Origin: an uncultured Bacteroidaceae bacterium
GTDB taxonomy: Bacteria > Bacteroidota > Bacteroidia > Bacteroidales > Bacteroidaceae
Length of the DNA: 39,569 nucleotides
Assembly (NCBI GenBank): GCA_905234555.1
Contig: CAJOHO010000027.1
Location: forward strand, 1 to 39,569
Direction of reading: 5' to 3'
Below, in pieces: positions 13,630 through 23,440 of this stretch (its first letter is position 1; each line of letters opens with the position of its first letter). The notes under the pieces are model-generated. The model did not search any database. It was not told the DNA's origin and was given only the letters and a program-made list of their open reading frames with translations. A program made the position numbers and the translations under genes.

Positions 13630-16518
13630 TTAAACATCTTGTTCCACTTTTCTTTGGCAGAAGGAGGCGAAGTCGCAGTATTGGCAGGCGTTGCCTGTGG
13701 GGTCTTGGGTGAAGGGAACGGAGGGGTTGAAGATGGTGCGGATGTGGCTGACGAGGAGTTCGTGGAACTCTTCCTTACAGTCTTTGCTGAAGTCTTCGAC
13801 GGGCGAGTAGGTCTCCTTGCTCTTGACGTAGGTGAGCATGGGTACGACGGGTCGTGTCTCTTGTTCGCTGACGATGTCGGCGTAGCAGTAGGCTTGCAGC
13901 ACGTGGTAAGGCCGATGGGCTTGTGAAGCATCGAAAAGCTGTTCTAAGTCGTTGGATTTCTGCGCTTTGCTACTGGTTTTGTAATCAACGACACGCAGGC
14001 ATTCCTGACCGTTGCGGCTGAAGCTGTCGATGCGGTCGATGCTGCCACCAAGGCGGACTGTCTCCGTTCGTCCTTCTTCTATGGGGATGTCCATGCTGTA
14101 GCTGCGGTCTTCCACGCTGATGACTGTCATCGGGCAGAGGTCGGCATCCTGACGGAGCTGTCCTTGCAGGTAGGTGAGAATGACCTGACGGTTGAGCAAC
14201 TGCTCGCCGTTGTAGCGTGGACGCTGATGTTTGTGTACTTCGTCCACCTTGAAAAACTCTACGTTGAAGGCTTCATCGACGAGTGAACCCAGCACTTGCT
14301 CGTTACTTGCCAGTTGTTGGAGGTCAGAGGCCTGCAGCTGTTTGCCTAAAGGGAAGATGTCGCTGTAGATGTGTTCCATGCAGTAGTGGAAGAGGGTTCC
14401 GAACATATCGTTACCGATTTCCTCGGTGACCTCGTCCTCTGACTTCAGACCTGCCACATAATGGAAGTAGAACTGAAGTGGGCAGTTGATGTAGGTGTTG
14501 AGTGAGGAGGGGGTAAGGAGACCCACTCTCGTGCCACTTCCTTGAGGGAGGGGAGGTTGAGGGCAGAAGCGGTGACGGAGCTTGGCGAGGACTTTAGGGG
14601 TCTTTTCCACTTGGAAGTGGCGAGTGGGGTAGAAGGAGTTGCCGGCAAGGATGGACTGCTGACGGATGCCTGGGCGTTCGGTAAGCAGCTGCATCATGAA
14701 TCGTGACATTTCGCCTCGCATCAGTCCTTCGGTGGAGTTGTTGTAGAGGAGTGTGATGTTGTCGGCACGCTGGAGCAGTCGGTAGAAGTAATAGGCGTAG
14801 AGGCTGTTCTGGCGTTCAATAGTGGTGAGTCCGTAGGCTTCGCGCAGGTTGTAGGGGATGAACGAGCTGTGGTGGTCGCTTTTGGGCAGGTTTCCTTCGT
14901 TCACGCCTAACATGATGACGTGGCGGAAGTCGAGGTTTCGTGTTTCTAGCACACCCATAATCTGGATTCCTTCGGCGGGTTCTCCGTGGAAGGGAATGGT
15001 CTTTCCTTGTATGATCTGACGCAGGAGACGCGCCAAGGTTTCCTGACTGACATGGAGCAGTCCGCTCTCCTGAATGGAGATGAGCCGGTTGACGATGGTG
15101 TAGGCGTTGAAGGTAGACTCGATATTGAGCTGGTCGTTGCTGCCAGCGTAGGATTGTCCGACGACTTGGAGTATGTCTGCCAGAAGACGCAGGAGAGAGG
15201 CGTTGTCCTCGGTCGGGGTGAAGAGTTTTGTCAGCAGGTCGCTCTCCTCAAACAAGGAACGGGTGGGGAAGAGGATGTTGTGCTGGCGGATGTTGGTTAA
15301 GATGCTGCTAACAAGCTGCTCACCAGCGATATGGGCGGCCAGTGGATGTTTCAGTAGGTTGGTCACTTGAGTGTGGCGCCAAGTGTCGGACCTGTGTGTG
15401 CGTCCATGCAGTTGGAGGTCTAAAAGGGCTTCTACGAAACTGGCAATGGCGGTCTGGGCAAGGGGAAATCCCATCGTCACGTTGTAAGTGAGGGGTTCCC
15501 CTTCGGCAGAGGGATCGTCGGCTGGTATGCAGTGGAGCACGGACTGGAGGTTGGCTTCGTTGCAGAGGACGATGGCGGTGTCGGTTCCATCCCATTTTAG
15601 CCATTGGCTAACGTAGTGGGCTTGTGCCGTTTCGGTAGGTGAAGCGACGAAGGTGATGTCCTTGGGCTGGTTCAGCTGTGCGTAGCAGGGATGGTCTTTG
15701 GGGAGTTCGTTGCCGAAGGTTTCGAGGTTCTGGCGGATGAAACGTCCTGCTTCGGCGTCGGGCTTGAGGTAGCTGATGTCGAAGTCCCAATAGAACCAGG
15801 CTTGCTGCTCTTCTTTGATCCGTTTCAGTAACTGGTGTTCCGACTTGCTCAGCACGTTGAAGCCGACAAAAGCAAAGGAGTTAGTCCTTGCGGGAAAACC
15901 GCAAGGCACAGTGGAGGAACTATGTTCCTCTAATACTTCGCGTTTAAGCATTCCGTCGTAGGCGTAGCCTTGGGCTTCCAGGGATTGGCAGAACTGGTCG
16001 TAGATGGGCAGGAGGTGGTTCCAAACGCTGAGGAATTTCTCCTTCAGCTCTGTCTTTTCCTTGGGATTGAAATGCTCGAAGAATTGCTGAATGCTGCGTT
16101 TTTGCTCTTCGGAAAGATAGTCGTAGCGGGTGAGTTCGTCCAGATCCTCCATATTGCGGAAGAGGCGCGAAGGGTCAGCCAAGTTGTTGTCGATGTCGTC
16201 GAAGTCGGAAAGCATGATCTCACCCCACGAATAGAACTGGTCGAGTGTCTCCTGACTGCCTGTCTGCTTCACGTAGGTCTGATAGAGCAGGCAGATGAGT
16301 AGGACGTGGTCAGCAAGGGTTAGAGGCGACATCTGTTGGAAGAGTTCGCTGATAGTGAGGTAGCGTGGTGTCCATACGGGTCGCTGGGCTATGCGAGCCA
16401 ATGCCTGATTGAAGAACAGACTGGCTCGTTTGTTGGGAAAGACGACGGTGAGGTGGCGGAAATCGCCCTCACACTTGTCGAACAGATCCTGTGCTACGAT
16501 ATCGAGAAAAGAGTGCAT
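13630..16518 (-). CDS. AddB-like nuclease/helicase-fold subunit with Fe-S PD-(D/E)XK domain
   Basis: 962 residues from ATG 16518. The N-terminus carries LTVVFPNKRASLFFNQAL, the degenerate Walker-like region of AddB-type proteins. The C-terminal third is a PD-(D/E)XK nuclease: RLGGSIDRIDSF and LRVVDYKTSSK hold the metal-binding Asp and the D-x-K motif. A Cys in INCPLQFYFHYV plus the terminal CQYCDFASFC form the four-Cys iron-sulfur signature of AddB nucleases. With AddA it would resect double-strand breaks for RecA loading. Two repeat elements are read in frame: family 1 at 15886-15912 (giving SSSTVPCGFPAR) and family 2 at 14521-14555 (giving PPLPQGSGTRVG). A longer frame upstream only translates another repeat copy and is not used. 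Confidence 0.88.
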   Translation of the reverse strand: MHSFLDIVAQDLFDKCEGDFRHLTVVFPNKRASLFFNQALARIAQRPVWTPRYLTISELFQQMSPLTLADHVLLICLLYQTYVKQTGSQETLDQFYSWGEIMLSDFDDIDNNLADPSRLFRNMEDLDELTRYDYLSEEQKRSIQQFFEHFNPKEKTELKEKFLSVWNHLLPIYDQFCQSLEAQGYAYDGMLKREVLEEHSSSTVPCGFPARTNSFAFVGFNVLSKSEHQLLKRIKEEQQAWFYWDFDISYLKPDAEAGRFIRQNLETFGNELPKDHPCYAQLNQPKDITFVASPTETAQAHYVSQWLKWDGTDTAIVLCNEANLQSVLHCIPADDPSAEGEPLTYNVTMGFPLAQTAIASFVEALLDLQLHGRTHRSDTWRHTQVTNLLKHPLAAHIAGEQLVSSILTNIRQHNILFPTRSLFEESDLLTKLFTPTEDNASLLRLLADILQVVGQSYAGSNDQLNIESTFNAYTIVNRLISIQESGLLHVSQETLARLLRQIIQGKTIPFHGEPAEGIQIMGVLETRNLDFRHVIMLGVNEGNLPKSDHHSSFIPYNLREAYGLTTIERQNSLYAYYFYRLLQRADNITLLYNNSTEGLMRGEMSRFMMQLLTERPGIRQQSILAGNSFYPTRHFQVEKTPKVLAKLRHRFCPQPPLPQGSGTRVGLLTPSSLNTYINCPLQFYFHYVAGLKSEDEVTEEIGNDMFGTLFHYCMEHIYSDIFPLGKQLQASDLQQLASNEQVLGSLVDEAFNVEFFKVDEVHKHQRPRYNGEQLLNRQVILTYLQGQLRQDADLCPMTVISVEDRSYSMDIPIEEGRTETVRLGGSIDRIDSFSRNGQECLRVVDYKTSSKAQKSNDLEQLFDASQAHRPYHVLQAYCYADIVSEQETRPVVPMLTYVKSKETYSPVEDFSKDCKEEFHELLVSHIRTIFNPSVPFTQDPTGNACQYCDFASFCQRKVEQDV
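14521..14555 (-). repeat. Palindromic repeat family 2, copy in addB
   Basis: A 35-bp stretch aligns without gaps to the copy at 35004-35038 in the receptor gene, with 28 of 35 positions identical by my count, including ACCCAC at one end and AGGGAGGGGAG at the other. It is translated in frame as a Pro/Gly-rich linker just before the nuclease domain. Confidence 0.65.
15886..15912 (-). repeat. Palindromic repeat family 1, copy B (inside addB)
   Basis: Arms CCTTGCGG and CCGCAAGG (perfect 8 bp) around GAAAA, tail CACAGT, plus strand. An additional palindrome GAGGAAC-TAT-GTTCCTC follows at 15914-15930. It is read in frame as STVPCGFPAR in the spacer before SFAFVGFN. Confidence 0.85.
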
Positions 16519-16535
16519 TTGAGTGAAGCGTGGAA

Positions 16536-16562
16536 CCTTGCGGAAAAACCACAAGGCACAGT
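16536..16562 (-). repeat. Palindromic repeat family 1, copy C (between addA and addB)
   Basis: Arms CCTTGCGG and CCACAAGG with one mismatch around AAAAA, tail CACAGT. It occupies most of the gap between the addA stop and the addB start. Confidence 0.8.
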
Positions 16563-16568
16563 GGAAGT

Positions 16569-19500
16569 TTATATTTCGATGATGTCTTTACGTCGAACAT
16601 ACCAGAGGTAGCCGCGCACATTGGGCATACCCATATCTCGGAGCAGCTGCATGTAGCGACGGACTTGGTCCTCGTGGTCTGCGGACTGCTTGCCAGTTTT
16701 GTAGTCGATGACAATGGTTTCGGTGCCGTCGGTGATGACGCGGTCGGGACGTCGTTCCTGCACCTTCCCTTCTTCGGTGAAGAGGATGCTGCATTCGTTC
16801 ATAACCTGCCAATGAGGTGAGAACCATCCTGTTATTCGGCTGTCGCTGAGCCAACCTGTCATCAGTCGGCGGATGTTCTCACGATGTGCCTGACTGTGAA
16901 AGTAACCGTTGCTGTCGAGCTTGCGGATGGCTCGATCCAGATCGTCGGGATAGCTGATTTCTGCCATTAGGGCGTGGATGAGGTTGCCTTCGTCTATGTA
17001 TTCGTTGGTGGTGGCGTCTTCTCCTGCCACAAACTGAGCCGATGGGTTGGATTGCAGGAACTGTGCCTTGTTGTCCGTATAGCTGAAGGATACAGGAAGG
17101 CTGGAGGGCTTCTGGGTTAAGGGGTTAGAGGCTTCTGCCTTCGCGACTGGATTGCTTGGCACATCGGAACTCATGGGGAAACCGTGAGGCACAGTGGAGG
17201 AGGAAGAGATGGTTCCTGCCTCATAGAAGGTGGGTGCTACTGTTGGGGTTTTTGATGATGCCTCTGCTGATGATGAATTGATCTGTAGGTAGTTGGCAAT
17301 CAAGGCGCTGACATTGTTGTTCCCATTGTCGTTGGCAAGGACGATAAGGCTTTCTTCAGCACGGGTGAAGGCTACATAGACTAGGTTGAGGTTGTCCACG
17401 TAGTTTTTCAGGAGTTCTCGGTTGCAGTCGTCCTTGAAGATGGAATTGCGAGCTGCTTTGGAGTCGTTGACGGGTGCTAATGGCATTTCGTTGAACGGTG
17501 CCTGGTTGGGTCGGCACCATAGCAGGTTGTTATCGCTGCTGATTTTCCAGTCGCAGAACGGAATGATGACGTGCTTGAATTCCAATCCTTTTGACTTGTG
17601 AATGGATAGGATGCGAATGCCGTCCACAGCTCCGTTGGGAATGGTGGTGGCACAGAGTGTCTCGTCCCAATAATGTAGGAAGTTCTCGATGTCGGAGGGT
17701 TTGCCGTCGAGGTAGGCGCTGAGTTGGTCGAAGAAGGCAAAGAGGTAGGCATCCTGTTGGGGAATCAGATGGATTTGGAACAAACGGTACAGCTGTTCAG
17801 CCACTTCGAACAAAGGCAGAAGAACCAGCTGCGGCATCTGTTCCACGAATGCCTGTGGCAGCAGTTGGTTGAGTTCTTCGTCGTTGAGCAGGAAGATGGT
17901 GTTGATGTCCTGCTCGTAGATTTTGTTGCACAGCACGTCGGTCTGGTAGCGATAGGCGAGCTGGAGACGGGCAAAGTGGTCGTTGGGATTGCTCAGACAG
18001 CGTAGCGCCATCACCATGATTTGCAGAACAGGCGAGAAATCCAGTCGGAAAGCCTGATCGCTCACGATGCGGAGGTTGGGTCGTTCCTGACTGAAATACT
18101 GGCTGATGAGCGGAATGTATTTGTTCTTGCGGATGAGGATGGCGATGTCGCTCTGCGGAATGCCAGCATCGATGAGTTGGTCGATGGAACGGACCAGATG
18201 TTCCAACATGGCCCCATCGCCTTTCTCTTCGTCGGTCAGCAGTTCCAAGCGAACATATCCGCCGCCTTCCTTCTTCTTGCTTACTTTCTGGGCCGCACGG
18301 TCGTAAGCTTTGGTGATGTCGGGAGAAGGTTGTCCTGTGTTCTGTTCGTAGAGTTGGTTGAGCCAGCGTGTGGCGTGTTCAAAAAAGTCGTTGTTGAACG
18401 TCACAATTCCTTCGCGGCTTCGGAAGTTGGTATCCAGCTTGTCGAGGGTGGTGGGGTCGATGTAAGGGGCAAATTCGCTGTCTCCGATGTTGTTGAGAAT
18501 GCCCCAGTCGCTATTTCGCCAGCGGTAGATGCTCTGCTTCACGTCGCCTACGATAAGGCAACGGTTGTGAGCGGATAAGCTGTTGAGGAGCAAAGGCTTG
18601 AAATTCTCCCATTGAAGCATCGATGTGTCTTGGAATTCATCAATCATGATGTGGTGGAACTGGGTGCCCGTCCGCTCATAGATGAAGGGAATGTCGCTGC
18701 CGCTGATGAGGTCGCGCAGGAAGTGAGCTGTGTCTGCCAGCAGGAAACGGTTGGCGTCGTTGTTCAGTTGGCGCACCATCCGGTCCACTGTGTCGATGAG
18801 CATGAGGTGGTTGAGATGACGTGCTATGACGGAGATGGAGTTGAGCACCACGATGCTGTCTTCCAGCTTGTCGATGGAGTGCTGGAGGAGTGGCATCAGT
18901 TGGGTTTCCGCCAATGCCTGGATGTCGGTCCGGCTTCGGTCAGCCCAGGCATCCGAACTGTCGAGATGCTTGCGGACAGTTGCTGAGATGTTGGGGATTT
19001 CTCCGTTTGCCAGCTTCTGGAAGAAAAGGGTGTAGATGCTGCGGCTCCTGCCCTTAAAGTCGTCGGAGGTCAGACCTGCTTTGGCACAGATATCCAGAAA
19101 ATCCTGACCCATCTGCTGGATTTCTGTCTGCGTCTGGTTGCGCAGCAGGAAAATCTTCTGCTTGAAATGGCGTAGGGACTTCAGGTCGTTCATCTTCTCA
19201 CGAACCGACCGCTCACATTGCAGGTATTGTTCGTTGAAGATGTTACGTCCAAAATTCTCTAACTCGCTGTCGATACGCCAGTTCTTGTTGGCGTCAATAC
19301 GTTCCTGGATGAAGTCGAAGACAGAGCGGAACACTTCGCTGTCGTTCGTCAACTGGTCGATCATCTGCTTCACGGCCTCGCTCAGCACCTCCTGATCGTT
19401 GAGATCCACGCGGAGGTTGGCGGTGAGGTTCAGCTCATGGGCAAGTTCGCGGATGATGCTCTGAAAGAACGAGTCGATGGTTTCGATGCGGAAACGGCTG

Positions 19501-19835
19501 TAGTCGTGCATCATGTACTGAAGGGCAACTCCGCAACGACGGCGTATCTCCTGGTCGCAGAGAGCGAGACGGCTGATTTCCTCGTCTTTCTTGATCTCTT
19601 CCAGATAGTCCCTGGAGTCGGCCAGCGGTTCTGCTTCTCCCTGATTGTACAAACCATAGAGACGGCTGAGAATACGCATTTTCATCTCAGCCGTTGCCTT
19701 GTTGGTGAACGTGACAGCAAGGATATGCCGATAGTTCAATGGATTCATTACCAGCAGTTTGATGTATTCTACTGCCAGCGTGAAGGTCTTGCCGCTACCA
19801 GCCGATGCCTTATAGACTTTCAGCTTTTTCTCCAT
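16569..19835 (-). CDS. AddA-like UvrD/RecB-family helicase-nuclease
   Basis: 1088 residues from ATG 19835. SF1A helicase motifs in order: Walker A KASAGSGKTFTLAVEY (about 7-22), AVTFTNKATAEMKMRIL (motif Ia), IMIDEFQDTSMLQW (Walker B), VGDVKQSIYRWRNSD (motif III), IRILSIHKSKGLEFKHVIIP (motif V) and LNLVYVAFTRAEESLIVLA (motif VI). The C-terminal PD-(D/E)XK nuclease shows RRPDRVITDGTETIVIDYKTGK. This is the AddA/RecB-type subunit that unwinds and degrades broken DNA ends with the AddB-like partner encoded downstream. A Ser/Pro-rich linker between helicase and nuclease (about 870-930) contains an in-frame repeat copy (SSSTVPHGFP, 17170-17195). Tandem 20-bp repeats precede the start. Confidence 0.92.
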   Translation of the reverse strand: MEKKLKVYKASAGSGKTFTLAVEYIKLLVMNPLNYRHILAVTFTNKATAEMKMRILSRLYGLYNQGEAEPLADSRDYLEEIKKDEEISRLALCDQEIRRRCGVALQYMMHDYSRFRIETIDSFFQSIIRELAHELNLTANLRVDLNDQEVLSEAVKQMIDQLTNDSEVFRSVFDFIQERIDANKNWRIDSELENFGRNIFNEQYLQCERSVREKMNDLKSLRHFKQKIFLLRNQTQTEIQQMGQDFLDICAKAGLTSDDFKGRSRSIYTLFFQKLANGEIPNISATVRKHLDSSDAWADRSRTDIQALAETQLMPLLQHSIDKLEDSIVVLNSISVIARHLNHLMLIDTVDRMVRQLNNDANRFLLADTAHFLRDLISGSDIPFIYERTGTQFHHIMIDEFQDTSMLQWENFKPLLLNSLSAHNRCLIVGDVKQSIYRWRNSDWGILNNIGDSEFAPYIDPTTLDKLDTNFRSREGIVTFNNDFFEHATRWLNQLYEQNTGQPSPDITKAYDRAAQKVSKKKEGGGYVRLELLTDEEKGDGAMLEHLVRSIDQLIDAGIPQSDIAILIRKNKYIPLISQYFSQERPNLRIVSDQAFRLDFSPVLQIMVMALRCLSNPNDHFARLQLAYRYQTDVLCNKIYEQDINTIFLLNDEELNQLLPQAFVEQMPQLVLLPLFEVAEQLYRLFQIHLIPQQDAYLFAFFDQLSAYLDGKPSDIENFLHYWDETLCATTIPNGAVDGIRILSIHKSKGLEFKHVIIPFCDWKISSDNNLLWCRPNQAPFNEMPLAPVNDSKAARNSIFKDDCNRELLKNYVDNLNLVYVAFTRAEESLIVLANDNGNNNVSALIANYLQINSSSAEASSKTPTVAPTFYEAGTISSSSTVPHGFPMSSDVPSNPVAKAEASNPLTQKPSSLPVSFSYTDNKAQFLQSNPSAQFVAGEDATTNEYIDEGNLIHALMAEISYPDDLDRAIRKLDSNGYFHSQAHRENIRRLMTGWLSDSRITGWFSPHWQVMNECSILFTEEGKVQERRPDRVITDGTETIVIDYKTGKQSADHEDQVRRYMQLLRDMGMPNVRGYLWYVRRKDIIEI
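17170..17195 (-). repeat. Palindromic repeat family 1, copy D (inside addA)
   Basis: Arms CTCATGG and CCGTGAG (7 bp, one G-T) around GGAAA, tail GCACAGT then GGAGGA. Translated in frame as SSTVPHGFPMSS in the helicase-nuclease linker. Confidence 0.75.
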
Positions 19836-19840
19836 GCTCA

Positions 19841-19902
19841 ACGAAGTCGGAATCAACAAATCTCGAAGTTGGAATCAGAATGATGAAGTTTGAATCAGAA
19901 TG
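19841..19902 (-). repeat. Three imperfect 20-22 bp tandem units upstream of addA
   Basis: Units at 19841-19862, 19863-19882 and 19883-19902 share the plus-strand core CGAAGTtGGAATCA. The last two agree at most positions and end in GAATCAGAATG. The last unit supplies the stop codon of the upstream gene. Confidence 0.7.
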
Positions 19903-20611
19903 TTCCGGTCTCTTCTTTGATTTCCTTAAACGTGTTGTTCCCCCATTTCAGCCGGCAATCCTCCCAGATGAAATCGTATTCATCTGTATGTGTGAAATAG
20001 ATGTAATAGACTTCGATGTCCTTGCCTTCCTTGGGCAGAGTGAAGTTGGCGCAACCACGATGCTTTGCCACGATGTTCTTCACGGTCTGATACATCTTTG
20101 TGTCTGGCGTCATCGTGCCTGTGGAGGGATTGTAGTCGTAGAACAGCATGGCGTAATCCGTTTTTGTGCCTTCTCCTTCGTGTCCTACCTGCAGGAGCAC
20201 ACCTACCAACGAATGTCCGTTCTGGCGTTTCCAATAGCAGATTTCCGTCATGTAGTCGCACTGGGCCATCATGTCGCACTTGATGTAGCCGTTCTTAGGA
20301 GCGTCATCCACATAATAGTGGTCTTTGTTGGGGTCGTACTTTGCTGTATTCTTGAGATAGAGCAACATAGCTGCATTGGGTGCGTACTTTGGGTACTGTG
20401 AGCAGAAGGCTTTGGCAAAGTTGCGGTTCATGTTGCCAGTCTTTGCCACTTTAAGTGGAGTCTTTGCCCAGCTCTTCCCAATAGATTTGACGGTTGCCTC
20501 TGGGTTCTCGTATTTCAAGACGTCGAACTCCTGTCCCCACGCTGTGGTGGAAACCAACAATAATAACAGGCTCAGAATGCGAACCTTTCTCGAAAAGCTA
20601 AAATTCTTCAT
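19895..20611 (-). CDS. Secreted protein of unknown function
   Basis: 238 residues from ATG 20611, with a signal peptide (1-27, ending STTAWGQ). The mature part contains four or five Cys and many aromatic residues (DYMTEICYWKRQNGHSLVGVLL, YYIYFTHTDEYDFIWEDC), suggesting a compact periplasmic or surface domain. I do not recognise the family. The open frame extends 25 codons further 5', but that part (NQQNNQNLTNTNN) overlaps the promoter leader and is unlikely to be translated. It has its own promoter at 20658-20665. addA starts 59 nt after its stop without an obvious terminator, so it may be co-transcribed with addAB. Confidence 0.8.
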   Translation of the reverse strand: MKNFSFSRKVRILSLLLLLVSTTAWGQEFDVLKYENPEATVKSIGKSWAKTPLKVAKTGNMNRNFAKAFCSQYPKYAPNAAMLLYLKNTAKYDPNKDHYYVDDAPKNGYIKCDMMAQCDYMTEICYWKRQNGHSLVGVLLQVGHEGEGTKTDYAMLFYDYNPSTGTMTPDTKMYQTVKNIVAKHRGCANFTLPKEGKDIEVYYIYFTHTDEYDFIWEDCRLKWGNNTFKEIKEETGTF

Positions 20612-20657
20612 GTTGTTTGTATTTGTTAGGTTTTGATTGTTTTGTTGGTTGAATGTG

Positions 20658-20665
20658 CAAATATA
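20658..20665 (-). promoter_or_regulatory. Promoter -7 box for the 238-residue secreted protein / addAB unit
   Basis: Minus-strand TATATTTG fits TAnnTTTG, with TTGT about 19 nt upstream (20688-20685) as a possible -33 element. Confidence 0.65.
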
Positions 20666-20715
20666 CAACTTTTTCCGAAACCTCACAAGATTCCTTCAGA
20701 AAAAATGACGGAAGA

Positions 20716-20750
20716 CAAAGAAAAAGCCGCGTCAGAAGTTGGCGCGGCTT
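20716..20750 (-). terminator. Terminator of the glycogen operon
   Basis: Minus-strand AAGCCGCG and CGCGGCTT pair (8 bp) around an 11-nt loop, followed by TTTCTTT. It lies 24 nt after the phosphorylase stop. Confidence 0.85.
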
Positions 20751-20773
20751 GAATATGACGGGAAGAGTGGAGA

Positions 20774-23344
20774 TTAGTTGAACCACTTAACGTAGCAGAA
20801 GTCCTGACGGTGGGGCAGGTTGCTGTTCTTTGGGAACATACGGTAAGCCACCTTGAAGGCTCCGGCGTTGGGAATGGTAACAACGCCTTCGAAGGTGTAG
20901 AGGTTGCCTTCGCGTTTCACCACTTCGAACGGATACTTGCCCGTTACGTGGGTCTTGCCTTCTTCGTCGTTGTGGAGCATCACCATCTCGAAGCCGACAA
21001 CATCGTCAAGTCCCTGTTCGTCAATGACATACTGAACTTTGTACTTGCGTCCGCTTTCGAGGGTGTTTCCATCCATACCTTTCTCTTTGTTGCAGCTGAC
21101 AACGGTGATGTTCTCCCAGCGTTCTGCCACCTGTTCCTTCCAAAGGGCGATGTCCTTGGCTTTCTTGTAGTTGTTGGCGAAGAGTTCTTTGGCACGCTTG
21201 GCAAGTGGGCAGTAGAATTTGCTGTAGTAGTCGTCGAGCTGACGCTTCATGGTGTAGTGAGGAGCTACCTGAGCGATGGAGTTCTTGACGGTGCGAATCC
21301 AACCTTCGCTATATCCCTTTGAGTTGCGGGCATAGTAGAGTGGTAGGATTTCATTCTCGAGCAGTCCGTAGATGGTGGCTGCGTCGAGTTGGTCTTGCTG
21401 TTCCTGGTTCTGGTAAGTACGCTTTTCGGTAAGTGCCCATCCTGCACCTTCGCGGTAGCCTTCGAGCCACCATCCGTCGAGCACGGAGAGGTTTACTACA
21501 CCATTCATCAGCGCCTTTTCGCCTGATGTACCGGATGCTTCGAGTGGACGGGTTGGTGTGTTCATCCAGATATCTACGCCAGTCACGAGGCGACGGGCCA
21601 ACTGCATATCGTAGTTCTCGAGGAAGATGATCTTACCCAGGAACTCAGGACGGCGGCTGATTTCGTAGATCTTCTTGATAAGTCCCTGACCAGCTCCGTC
21701 GTGTGGGTGAGCCTTTCCTGCAAAGAGGAACTGAACGGGGTAGTTGGGGTTGTTGACAATCTTGGAAAGACGGTCGAGGTCGGAGAAGAGCAGGTGAGCA
21801 CGCTTGTACGTTGCGAAGCGGCGTGCGAATCCGATGATGAGAGCATTAGGATTGATTTTCTCCAGAATGCTCACGATACGTGAAGGATCACCCTGGTTTT
21901 TCAGCCAGTCTTCGCGGAAAGCACGCTTGATGTACTCCACGAGTTTGTTCTTGAGTGTCTGACGAGTCTTCCAGATTTCTGCATCGGGCACATTGTAGAT
22001 GGCTTCCCAAAGCGTAGCATTCGACTGGTCGTTGTAGTAAGATGGGTCGAAGTGCTTGCCATAGAGGGTCTTCCATTCAGAAGCGCTCCAAGTGGGGAAG
22101 TGCACACCGTTGGTCACGTAACCTACGTTGTCGAGTTCCTCTGGGAAGTAGCCTTTCCAGATGCCGTTGAACATATCCTTCGACACTTTGCCGTGGAGCC
22201 AGCTTACGCCGTTCACCCATGAAGATGTGTTGCAGGCGAAGGTTGACATGCAGAAACGTTCACTCTTGTCCTCTGGATTCACGCGGCCCATGCCGATGAA
22301 GTCGTCCCAAGAGATACCGAGCTGTGCAGGGTACTGACCCATGTACTTGCCGAAGAGGTCTTCGTCGAAGTAGTCGTGACCTGCTGGCACAGGTGTGTGG
22401 ACTGTATAGAGTGAAGAGGTGCGAACCACTTCAAGGGCTTCGTTGAACGACATACCGCTCTGCACAAAATCAGCCAGACGCTGAACATTGCAAAGGGCTG
22501 CGTGTCCTTCGTTGCAATGATAGATGTCTTTCTTGATACCCAGTTTCTGCAGCGTGAGGATACCGCCGATGCCGAGCAGAATCTCCTGCTTCAGACGATT
22601 TTCCCAGTCGCCACCATAGAGGGAGTGGGTGATGGAACGGTCGTACTCGCTGTTCATCTCGTTGTCGGTATCGAGCAGGTAGAGACTGATGCGACCTACA
22701 TTCACGCGCCACACGTATGCGTGTACCGTATAGTTATTATAAGGAACTTCCACAACCATAGGATTTCCTTCTGCGTCCAACTGGCGTTCGATGGGGAGTT
22801 CTCCGAAGTTCTGTGCCTCATATTTGGCAACCTGCTGACCGTCCATAGAGAGGGTCTGGGTGAAGTAGCCGAAGCGATAGAGGAAACCTATGGCACACAT
22901 GTCAACATTTGAGTCGGAAGCTTCTTTCAGGTAGTCACCTGCAAGGATGCCGAGGCCACCGGAGTAAATCTTGAGAACGTGGCTGAGTCCGTATTCCATA
23001 CAGAGGTAGGCCACAGACGGACGCTTCGTATCGGGTTTGACATCCATGTATGCACGGAAGTCGGCATAGAGTTTGTTCACACGCTTGATGATAGCTGCAT
23101 CCTTCGACAGTTCTTCCAGTTTCTCGTAATTCATGCGCTGAAGGAAGAGAACGGGGTTCTGCTGCACTTTCTTCCAAAGGTCTTCGTCGAGATCGCGGAA
23201 AAGGTGACCTGCGTCGTTATTCCAAGACCACCACAGGTTGTGCGCAATCTCATCTAATGGTTTGAGACTCTCAGGAATGTTGGTTTTCACACTAATCTCT
23301 CTCCAGTTCGGAGTGTTTGTGTTACTTGCTTTGATTTTTACCAT
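20774..23344 (-). CDS. glgP: Alpha-glucan (glycogen) phosphorylase, GT35, first copy
   Basis: 856 residues. Releases glucose 1-phosphate from alpha-1,4-glucans using PLP. The PLP-region signature is present as [20 protein letters not shown]. The N-terminal third has [35 protein letters not shown], and [18 protein letters not shown] is the substrate-side motif. It belongs to the alpha-glucan phosphorylase subfamily of about 850 residues. It follows the GT3 glycogen synthase gene by 96 nt, so synthesis and breakdown enzymes share a transcript. A close paralogue lies in opposite orientation at 37013-39569. Confidence 0.94.
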   Translation of the reverse strand: MVKIKASNTNTPNWREISVKTNIPESLKPLDEIAHNLWWSWNNDAGHLFRDLDEDLWKKVQQNPVLFLQRMNYEKLEELSKDAAIIKRVNKLYADFRAYMDVKPDTKRPSVAYLCMEYGLSHVLKIYSGGLGILAGDYLKEASDSNVDMCAIGFLYRFGYFTQTLSMDGQQVAKYEAQNFGELPIERQLDAEGNPMVVEVPYNNYTVHAYVWRVNVGRISLYLLDTDNEMNSEYDRSITHSLYGGDWENRLKQEILLGIGGILTLQKLGIKKDIYHCNEGHAALCNVQRLADFVQSGMSFNEALEVVRTSSLYTVHTPVPAGHDYFDEDLFGKYMGQYPAQLGISWDDFIGMGRVNPEDKSERFCMSTFACNTSSWVNGVSWLHGKVSKDMFNGIWKGYFPEELDNVGYVTNGVHFPTWSASEWKTLYGKHFDPSYYNDQSNATLWEAIYNVPDAEIWKTRQTLKNKLVEYIKRAFREDWLKNQGDPSRIVSILEKINPNALIIGFARRFATYKRAHLLFSDLDRLSKIVNNPNYPVQFLFAGKAHPHDGAGQGLIKKIYEISRRPEFLGKIIFLENYDMQLARRLVTGVDIWMNTPTRPLEASGTSGEKALMNGVVNLSVLDGWWLEGYREGAGWALTEKRTYQNQEQQDQLDAATIYGLLENEILPLYYARNSKGYSEGWIRTVKNSIAQVAPHYTMKRQLDDYYSKFYCPLAKRAKELFANNYKKAKDIALWKEQVAERWENITVVSCNKEKGMDGNTLESGRKYKVQYVIDEQGLDDVVGFEMVMLHNDEEGKTHVTGKYPFEVVKREGNLYTFEGVVTIPNAGAFKVAYRMFPKNSNLPHRQDFCYVKWFN

Positions 23345-23380
23345 AATGATTTATTTTTTCTCGTTGTATTGTTCTGATTA

Positions 23381-23438
23381 TTTCGTTGTTTCGGAATTTC
23401 GGGATATCGGTATTTCGTTATTTCGACATTCCGAAATT
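23381..23438 (-). repeat. 8-bp-period repeat between the glycogen synthase and phosphorylase genes
   Basis: On the minus strand, units CGGAATGT, CGAAATAA, CGAAATAC, CGATATCC, CGAAATTC and CGAAACAA run head to tail. This is a degenerate version of the array at 5359-5433 and fills the gap between the two genes. Confidence 0.75.
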
Positions 23439-23440
23439 AA

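Noticed and set aside
16519-16554. Twelve-codon 5' extension of addB
   Set aside because: The residues translate palindromic repeat copy C, and the conserved N-terminus starts at ATG 16518.
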